From: Lachnospiraceae bacterium UBA7076
GTDB lineage: Bacteria; Bacillota; Clostridia; Lachnospirales; Lachnospiraceae
Length of the DNA: 28,307 nucleotides
NCBI GenBank assembly: GCA_002493625.1
Contig: DKZK01000033.1
Span: 11,705-40,011, forward strand
Reading direction: 5' to 3'
The notes under the pieces were generated by a model, which saw nothing but the letters and a program-made list of their open reading frames with translations, made no database searches and had not been told where the DNA came from. The first letter of the stretch is position 1. Every line of letters begins with the position of its first letter. Of this stretch, positions 22,987-28,307 are shown in pieces. Made by a program: the position numbers and the translations under genes.

Positions 22987-24858
22987 CTATCCCCGAAAAC
23001 GATTGAGACAGGCATAAAGCTCCTGTGTTCTCGGTCTTGCCAGCCCACACGGTATGTATGAGCTGCAAAACGGCTTGAAACCCTTTTGCTCCAATTCCTG
23101 CTCCACGCTCCGTACAATATCCTGCACCGTAGCTCTGCCATCCAGCTTATTTTCCAATATATACCGCATCAGATAAGCCAGCGCTGTTGTCTGCTCTGCA
23201 TCTGTAAGCTGTTCAACATAGCGAACATTAATGCTTTCCTTATCCAGCGACAGGGATTCTAAACCAAACGCCTTGACCTTCATATGCTCATGGCGGCTTC
23301 CGCCCCGTCCGCTATGGCTCTCATGCCCTCCATGCTCCCTGTATCCGTTGCGGCTTTCATGCCCTCCATGCTCCTTGTATCTGCCGCCTCTGTCTTTTCC
23401 TTCTGCATCATTTCTATCATCATTTCCCGAAATGAGCCTGCCACGATACGGCGGCAAAACACGCTGAAAATCAGGCACCGCATAATTTGGTGCCTGCGTC
23501 CGCGGCGCCGTATGACCGCTGCACAAGCCCTTGACATTTGATGTTATGTCAACTGTATTGTAGCAATCCATCTGTAAAATATAATCGGCAATATAAAAGA
23601 ACGCTCCCGAGCTGCCTGCTACAAGAATTGTAGAAATTCCGGACTTCTCATACAAATCCCTTGCCCGCTCCAAGAACGGCGTAATCGGTTCCTTTTCACG
23701 GCTGATTACCTGCTGCATAAACTCATCGCGCACCATAAAATTAGTTGCGGAGGTGTCCTCGTCAATTAAAAACAGCCTCGTCCCTGCCTCAATTCCCTCA
23801 ACCACGCCTGCCGCCTGAGAAGTGCTGCCGCTGGCATCTTCGGTATCAAAGGATCCCGTGTCCTTATTGTTTGGCAAATCGTTGATAAACATGGAAATAT
23901 CCACATTCCGTATGGAGCGCCCATCCTCAGCGCGAAGCTTAATTGCCGTCTCCTCCGTAATGACAAATTCCCTGCCGTCTCCCTCAATGTGATTATAAAC
24001 GCCCTGCTGAATTGCCGATAAAAGCGTCGATTTCCCGTGATAGCCGCCGCCCACGATAAGCGTAATTCCCTCCGGAACCGCCATACCCTTTATCTCTCCC
24101 TTATGGGGCAGGATAAAGCTTCTCTCCATTGAGGACGGTGATGTAAACGGAACAGCGCCCTTCATCGGAACATCCGATACACCGCTCTTTCTCGGCAGAA
24201 TGGAGCCGTTTGCAACAAAGGAAACAAGCTTCTCCTGCCGCAATGTCTGACGCAACACATACTGGTCCTCTGCAAGAAACACAGCCGCCTCAACCTTTTT
24301 CTTATTCAAGTTTACATAATACACACTATTCTCCACACATTTCGGAAGAAATTCAAATAATATCTTCTCAAGCTCACCTGCATTAATTGTCCTGCCAAAG
24401 GCAGGAAATCCCACATGAAAGCGCATAATGATTTTCTCATCCGTAATCTCACAGGCGGTTCGTTCCAACACCTCCTGCCCGCATCGGCTGATGGAAATAA
24501 GTCCGCTTTTTCCAGACCCCTTTGCCTTGAAATTATATTGCTCAAACTGGGCGGACAAAAGCCTCGTCAGATGATCCTGCAATGCGATTCTCGCAGCCTT
24601 TGCCACATCACCTCCCACATTTCCCGCATTATCCTTCAGTTGGGAATTTCCCTTATAATATGCCTCCGGAAACTTAGCCTGCTCATGAGACACCTCAATG
24701 TGCAGACTTGACGGAGACGCAAACGGATCTCCCTGAACATGGTCAATATAAAGGTCAAACTGATTAAAATGATAGCTTCCCGCCGTCTGCTTATAGTTCG
24801 GGTAGCCCTTATGGTCTATGCTGCGAAGCAGCATCCTCAACTCATTGCCTGTCTTCAT
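22987..24858 (-). CDS. ABC-class ATPase (predicted isopropylmalate-dehydrogenase-like DUF2791-type family)
   Basis: A 623-aa cytoplasmic protein of the 'predicted ATPase of the ABC class' family. The N-terminal domain (about 1-220) includes GSYHFNQFDLYIDHVQGDPF, typical of the family. The ATPase core has Walker A VGGGYHGKSTLL (about 270), Walker B LFLIDEDTSATNFM (about 365) and ILVAGSSGAFFYIADYIL after it. A Gly/His/Arg-rich insert (about 480-525) carries two copies of a YKEHGGHESRNG-type 12-residue unit. An ATG at 24918 is in frame, but AAAAGGAG before the ATG at 24858 sets the start. No membrane helix, so it is not a transporter. Cellular function unknown; the family-number part of the call is tentative. 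Confidence 0.85.
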   Translation of the reverse strand: MKTGNELRMLLRSIDHKGYPNYKQTAGSYHFNQFDLYIDHVQGDPFASPSSLHIEVSHEQAKFPEAYYKGNSQLKDNAGNVGGDVAKAARIALQDHLTRLLSAQFEQYNFKAKGSGKSGLISISRCGQEVLERTACEITDEKIIMRFHVGFPAFGRTINAGELEKILFEFLPKCVENSVYYVNLNKKKVEAAVFLAEDQYVLRQTLRQEKLVSFVANGSILPRKSGVSDVPMKGAVPFTSPSSMERSFILPHKGEIKGMAVPEGITLIVGGGYHGKSTLLSAIQQGVYNHIEGDGREFVITEETAIKLRAEDGRSIRNVDISMFINDLPNNKDTGSFDTEDASGSTSQAAGVVEGIEAGTRLFLIDEDTSATNFMVRDEFMQQVISREKEPITPFLERARDLYEKSGISTILVAGSSGAFFYIADYILQMDCYNTVDITSNVKGLCSGHTAPRTQAPNYAVPDFQRVLPPYRGRLISGNDDRNDAEGKDRGGRYKEHGGHESRNGYREHGGHESHSGRGGSRHEHMKVKAFGLESLSLDKESINVRYVEQLTDAEQTTALAYLMRYILENKLDGRATVQDIVRSVEQELEQKGFKPFCSSYIPCGLARPRTQELYACLNRFRG

Positions 24859-24926
24859 ATGTTTTTCTCCTTTTTGAACATCAGCCATTCCATATTTGCT
24901 TTCAGCATATGTTCCCATTTATTTTA

Positions 24927-24998
24927 TTAATCGCAAACTTGTGGGCTGACGCCGCATCCCGGCGGTCTTGCCACCGGATTATCAGTATTATGCACCAT
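24927..24998 (-). CDS. Candidate 23-aa peptide with two cysteines
   Basis: A short frame with AGAGG 5 nt before the ATG, reading MVHNTDNPVARPPGCGVSPQ then VCD and a TAA stop. It is GC-rich compared with its AT-rich flanks. Two cysteines six residues apart follow a Pro-rich stretch. It ends 68 nt before the start of the ABC-class ATPase gene on the same strand, so it could be a leader or a free peptide. No promoter or modifying enzyme was identified; chance is a real alternative. Confidence 0.35.
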   Translation of the reverse strand: MVHNTDNPVARPPGCGVSPQVCD

Positions 24999-25040
24999 TT
25001 TATCCTCTGCCGTATTTGTTGCTTTGTTAGTTTAAACATA

Positions 25041-26012
25041 CTAACGCCAAAGCACCTCTACATCTTCATCACACTGTAATGACAAATCCGTTTCGGTAAA
25101 ATTGCTGAGATCCAGACTGCTCAGTTGATTGTAATTACAAACCAACTCCGTCAATACCGTATTATTACTTATATCCAGACTGGTAATTTTATTGTTATTA
25201 CAATACAAGTGCGTCAGTTTTGTATTTTTGCTCACATCCAGACTGCTTAATTGATTGTAGCTACAACGCAAATACGTCAATTCTGTATTGTTGCTCACAT
25301 CCAAGCTACTGATTTGATTTGCATCACCATACAGATCTGTCAATTTTGTATTTTGACTCACATCCAGACTGCCGATTTCATTGTAGCCACAATACAACTT
25401 TGTCAATTTTGTATTTTGACTCACATCCAAACTGCTGATTTGGTTATTACTACAATGCAACTCCGTCAATTCTAAATTTTTGCTCACATCAAGACTGCTG
25501 ATTTCGCTCCAGTTACAAATTAAGTACATTAATTCCGGGTTTTTACTCACATCCAAACTATTGATTTTATTGACTCTGCAATCCAAGTATGTCAATTCTG
25601 GGTTTTGGCTCACGCCCAGACTGCTTAGTTCGTTATAACTGCAATCTAAATACGTGAGTGCAGACAATCCTTCACATGAAAGTTCTCCTTGCAGATTACA
25701 CTTAGCAATGCTTAATTCTGTTAATCTTCCTTTTTCATCCCACGTATAAGCCTTAGCATTTAAATCAACAGGCATGTCAGCTCCTGAAGCATTTTGTTCT
25801 TCAATTATTTTTTGTAACGCTTTCACATCCGCATCATTTTTTCCTTCCGGATTTTCCGACGCTAATGCTTCTTCTGTTACATTTTCTGTTTTTTCTCCTG
25901 TTGCAGCTTCTGTTTTTTCGTCTGCCGTGTCCGCCTTACTGCATCCTGCCGACATGCATAACAATAGCAGAAAAATTAACAGCTTGCTTTTCCGTTTTCC
26001 ATAATCCCTCAC
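25041..26012 (-). CDS. Leucine-rich-repeat lipoprotein, paralogue 1
   Basis: A 323-aa lipoprotein. The signal peptide ends in the lipobox LSAG-C variant within LLLLCMSAGCSKAD, so Cys24 should be lipidated and the protein held on the outer face of the membrane. A Thr/Glu/Ala-rich stalk (about 27-60) and a conserved cap (about 61-110) precede nine 21-residue repeats of form LTxLxCxxNxxSSLDVSxNTx. Cysteine at the fixed position makes an internalin-J-like cysteine ladder; one repeat (LTDLYGDANQ) has lost it. The start is GTG (26012) at the place where the paralogues have ATG, with GGAGG 9 nt upstream. The last three repeats nearly match paralogue 2. Binding partner unknown. Confidence 0.88.
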   Translation of the reverse strand: MRDYGKRKSKLLIFLLLLCMSAGCSKADTADEKTEAATGEKTENVTEEALASENPEGKNDADVKALQKIIEEQNASGADMPVDLNAKAYTWDEKGRLTELSIAKCNLQGELSCEGLSALTYLDCSYNELSSLGVSQNPELTYLDCRVNKINSLDVSKNPELMYLICNWSEISSLDVSKNLELTELHCSNNQISSLDVSQNTKLTKLYCGYNEIGSLDVSQNTKLTDLYGDANQISSLDVSNNTELTYLRCSYNQLSSLDVSKNTKLTHLYCNNNKITSLDISNNTVLTELVCNYNQLSSLDLSNFTETDLSLQCDEDVEVLWR

Positions 26013-26114
26013 TGAAAAATTCCTCCATCTTTTTTCTTCCGTAATATTTGTTCCTAAAATGCACCCCTGCCAGTTACATTCTTCTCTATATTAATTCTTG
26101 TCAGTTTGACCATA
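26013..26114. repeat. Conserved intergenic segment of the lipoprotein array
   Basis: Minus-strand reading shows blocks shared with 27207-27304 and 28235-28307: a TGACAA...AATATAGA block, ATGTAACTG, CATTTTAGG (or similar), ATTACGGAAGAAAAA and GGAGGAATT before each start. The repeated unit therefore spans gene plus leader. It may contain a promoter, but no copy has a clean -10. Confidence 0.7.
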
Positions 26115-27206
26115 CTAACGTCCAATTACCTCTACACTTTCATCACAATGCAAAATCATTTCTGGAAAATTACTGAGATCCAGAGTGCTTAGTTGATTGT
26201 CATTACAAACTAACTCCGTTAATACCGTATTATTACTTATATCCAGACTGGTGATTTTATTGTTATTACAATACAAGTGCGTCAGTTTTGTATTTTTGCT
26301 CACATCAAGACTGCTTAATTGATTGTAGTTACAATACATATGCGTCAATTCTGTATTTTCGCTCACATCAAGACTGCTTAGTTCATTGTAACCACATTCT
26401 AACGTCTCCAATGCTGTACTTTTACTTACATCAAGACCGCTTAGTTGATTTTTGGAACAACTCAAAGTCGTCAATAACGTATTATTACCTACATCCAAAC
26501 TGCTTAGCCAATTGTCACAACAATTCAAATCCGTCAATTTTGTATTTTTACTCACATCCAAACTTCTTAGATGATTGTTTGAACAATCCAACTTCGTCAA
26601 TACCAAATTATTACTCACATCCAAACTACTTAATTGATTGTACTCACAAAACAACTCCTTCAATTCTGTACTATTACCCACATTCAAACTGCTTATTTTA
26701 TTGTGAGTACAACTCAACTTCTCCAATTTTGTATTATTACCCAAATCCAAACTGCTTATTTCATTGTAAAGACAAACTAATACCTCTAATTCTGTATTTT
26801 TACTCACATCCAAACCGGTTATTTCATTATCGCCACAATTCAAATACGTGAGAGCAGGCAAGCCTTCACAGGAAAGTATTCCGTACAGCTTACATTTTGC
26901 AATGTTTAGCTTTGTTAATCTTCCATTTTCGTCCCACGTATAAGCCTCGTCATTTAAATCAACAGGCATGTCAGCTCCTGATGCATTTTGTTTGTCAATT
27001 ATTTTTTGTAACGCTTCCACATCCGCATCATTTTTTCCTTCCGGATTTTCCGGTGCTAATGCTTCTTCTGTTACATTTTCTGTTTTCTCACCTGTTGCAG
27101 CTTCCGTTTTTTCACTTGCCGTGTCCGCCTTACTGCATCCTGCCGACATGCATAACAATAGCAGAAAAACTAACAGCTTACTTTTCCTTTTTCCATAACC
27201 CTTCAT
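26115..27206 (-). CDS. Leucine-rich-repeat lipoprotein, paralogue 2
   Basis: A 363-aa lipoprotein with the same plan: lipobox ...LCMSAGCSKAD, Thr/Glu-rich stalk, cap with DADVEALQKIIDKQNASGAD and AYTWDENGRLTKLNIAKCKL, then eleven 21-residue Cys-LRR units. It is the longest of the three, by about two repeats over paralogue 1. The segment NTKLTHLYCNNNKITSLDIS and the following repeat are shared with paralogue 1 almost unchanged, pointing to recent duplication or gene conversion. GGAGGAATT lies before the ATG. The exposed Cys ladder may stabilise the solenoid; ligand and role are unknown. Confidence 0.88.
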   Translation of the reverse strand: MKGYGKRKSKLLVFLLLLCMSAGCSKADTASEKTEAATGEKTENVTEEALAPENPEGKNDADVEALQKIIDKQNASGADMPVDLNDEAYTWDENGRLTKLNIAKCKLYGILSCEGLPALTYLNCGDNEITGLDVSKNTELEVLVCLYNEISSLDLGNNTKLEKLSCTHNKISSLNVGNSTELKELFCEYNQLSSLDVSNNLVLTKLDCSNNHLRSLDVSKNTKLTDLNCCDNWLSSLDVGNNTLLTTLSCSKNQLSGLDVSKSTALETLECGYNELSSLDVSENTELTHMYCNYNQLSSLDVSKNTKLTHLYCNNNKITSLDISNNTVLTELVCNDNQLSTLDLSNFPEMILHCDESVEVIGR

Positions 27207-27304
27207 TAAATAATTCCTCCTCTTTTTCTTCCGTAATAGTCCCCTAAAATATGTTTCTTTCAGTTACATCTTTTTCTATATTGATTTTTGTCAACCTGAC
27301 TATG
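27207..27304. repeat. Conserved intergenic segment of the lipoprotein array (second copy)
   Basis: It holds TTGACA followed by AATATAGAAAAAGATGTAACTG, then ATTACGGAAGAAAAAGAGGAGG before the ATG. The last 35 nt are almost the same as those upstream of paralogue 3, and the part next to the stop codon resembles the ends of the other two genes. Confidence 0.7.
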
Positions 27305-28234
27305 CTAGCGCCCAATTATTTCCACATTATCATCACACTGCAAATCTGTCAATTCTGTATTTTGGCTCAAATCCAGACTGCTTAGTTCATTATATCCACA
27401 ATGCAAGCTCGTCAATTTTGTATTATTACCCACATTCAAACTGCTTAGTTTATTATCACCACACTCTAACGTCTCCAATTCTGCATTTTTGTCCACATCC
27501 AGACTGCTTAGTTCATTATTTGTACAACTCAACATCTGCAATTTTGTATTATTACCCATATCCAAACTGCTTAGTTCATTGTATGCACAAACCAATATCT
27601 GCAATTTTGTATTATAACTCACATCCAAACTGCTTAGTTCATTGTAGCTACAATTCAAGTACGCTAATTCTATATTGTTACTCACATTCAGACTACTTAA
27701 CTTATTTTTATAACAAAATAAGTCCGTCAATTTTATATTATTACTCATATCCAGACTGCTTAGTTCATTGTACCCACAAAACAACTCCGTCAATTCTGTA
27801 TTTTTGCATACATCCAGACTGCTTAGTTTATTATAACTGCAATCCAAATACGTGAGTGCAGACAAACCTTCACAGGAAAGTTCTCCTTGCAACTTACAAT
27901 TATCAATGTGTAATTCTGTTAATCTTCCTTTTTCATCCCACGTATAAGCCTCGTCATTTAAATCAACAGGCATGTCAGCTCCTGATGCATTTTGTTCCTC
28001 AATTATTTTTTGTAACGTCTCCACATCCGCATCATTTTTTCCTTCCGGCTTTTCCGGTGCTAATGCTTCTTCTGTTACATTTTCTGTTCTTTCGTCTGTT
28101 GCAGCTTCTGTTTTTTCGCCTGTTGCAGCTTCTGTTTTTTCACTTGCCGTGTCCGCCTTACTGCATCCCGCCGACATGCATAACAATAGCAGAAAAACTA
28201 ACAGCTTACTTTTCCTTTTTCCATAACCCTTCAT
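27305..28234 (-). CDS. Leucine-rich-repeat lipoprotein, paralogue 3
   Basis: A 309-aa lipoprotein. The signal peptide and lipobox are identical to paralogue 2. Its stalk has an extra EKTEAAT-type unit (EKTEAATGEKTEAATDERTE), showing slippage there. The cap is followed by eight full 21-residue Cys-LRR units and a shortened last one (LTDLQCDDNVEIIGR). GAGGAGG lies before the ATG. The leader from 28235 to the window end matches the other intergenic segments, so a further paralogue may lie beyond the edge. Confidence 0.88.
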   Translation of the reverse strand: MKGYGKRKSKLLVFLLLLCMSAGCSKADTASEKTEAATGEKTEAATDERTENVTEEALAPEKPEGKNDADVETLQKIIEEQNASGADMPVDLNDEAYTWDEKGRLTELHIDNCKLQGELSCEGLSALTYLDCSYNKLSSLDVCKNTELTELFCGYNELSSLDMSNNIKLTDLFCYKNKLSSLNVSNNIELAYLNCSYNELSSLDVSYNTKLQILVCAYNELSSLDMGNNTKLQMLSCTNNELSSLDVDKNAELETLECGDNKLSSLNVGNNTKLTSLHCGYNELSSLDLSQNTELTDLQCDDNVEIIGR

Positions 28235-28307
28235 TAAATAATTCCTCCTCTTTTTCTTCCGTAATACTCATTCCTAAAATGTATTCCCGTCAGTTACATC
28301 TTTTTCT
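28235..28307. repeat. Conserved leader of the lipoprotein array (third copy, cut by window end)
   Basis: Minus-strand reading gives AGAAAAAGATGTAACTGACG at the edge, then ATTACGGAAGAAAAAGAGG and GGAGGAATTATTTA before the start. It matches the 27207-27304 segment closely. Confidence 0.7.

Noticed and set aside
25022..25046. Terminator after the first LRR gene (hairpin gttagt / actaac)
   Set aside because: The stem is short and AT-rich and no T tract follows on the minus strand.
25251..27855. Long plus-strand frames opposite the LRR lipoproteins, with repeating His/Tyr/Pro/Cys-rich products
   Set aside because: They mirror the 63-bp LRR periodicity on the coding strand; they have no ribosome binding sites.
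25041..28307. CRISPR-like repetitive pattern
   Set aside because: The regular 63-bp spacing comes from in-frame 21-residue LRR units, not from identical repeats with unique spacers.

Overview
The window looks like chromosome from an anaerobic Clostridia/Firmicutes bacterium, most likely a gut Lachnospiraceae relative. The grounds are moderate-to-low GC, strong AGGAGG-type ribosome binding sites, a type III glutamine synthetase, an AmmeMemoRadiSam pair, an energy-coupling-factor (ECF) vitamin transporter and an SPxTG-type sortase signal. Nearly all genes are on the minus strand; glnN, one small XRE gene and one 52-residue ORF are on the plus strand.

Positions 51-8334 form one coherent minus-strand unit. 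A consensus promoter (8306-8334) feeds a cobalamin riboswitch (8131-8294) and an intrinsic terminator (8041-8080). Next come a membrane-anchored DUF4430 (transcobalamin C-terminal-like) protein, a sortase-anchored protein with DUF4430-like, cadherin-like and alpha/alpha-barrel regions, EcfT, a fused double EcfA ATPase, an EcfS, a second EcfT, a Cys-rich small-domain protein and a DUF3783 protein. I read this as a corrinoid capture-and-import system: surface proteins built from the same two fold types as animal intrinsic factor/transcobalamin, next to an ECF importer and under B12 control. Two copies of a repeat interrupt it: a 179-bp palindrome-ended element (6882-7060) and a partial copy (1647-1701).

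Positions 8400-10626 hold glnN with its own promoter and terminator, divergent from the B12 locus. Positions 10626-15121 hold a three-gene minus-strand set: a MEMO+AMMECR1 fusion, the radical SAM partner AmrS, and a three-domain RNA-repair enzyme (kinase, phosphatase, Rnl1-like ligase).

Positions 15200-20730 are a patchwork of small genes: a 52-aa ORF, a small XRE regulator directly behind a tRNA-Lys(UUU) with a Gln-like body, a 45-aa ORF with its own promoter and terminator, a small membrane protein, an unknown protein, a FlxA-like coiled coil, an SMI1/KNR4-domain protein, a MerR/TipAS regulator with a 19-bp-spacer promoter, and a second XRE regulator.

Positions 20757-24998 hold an ECF sigma factor with a membrane partner, a TraX-family membrane protein, an ABC-class ATPase and a possible 23-aa Cys-containing peptide. 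Positions 25041-28234 hold three tandem paralogous lipoproteins made of 21-residue cysteine leucine-rich repeats; the same intergenic sequence continues to the window edge.
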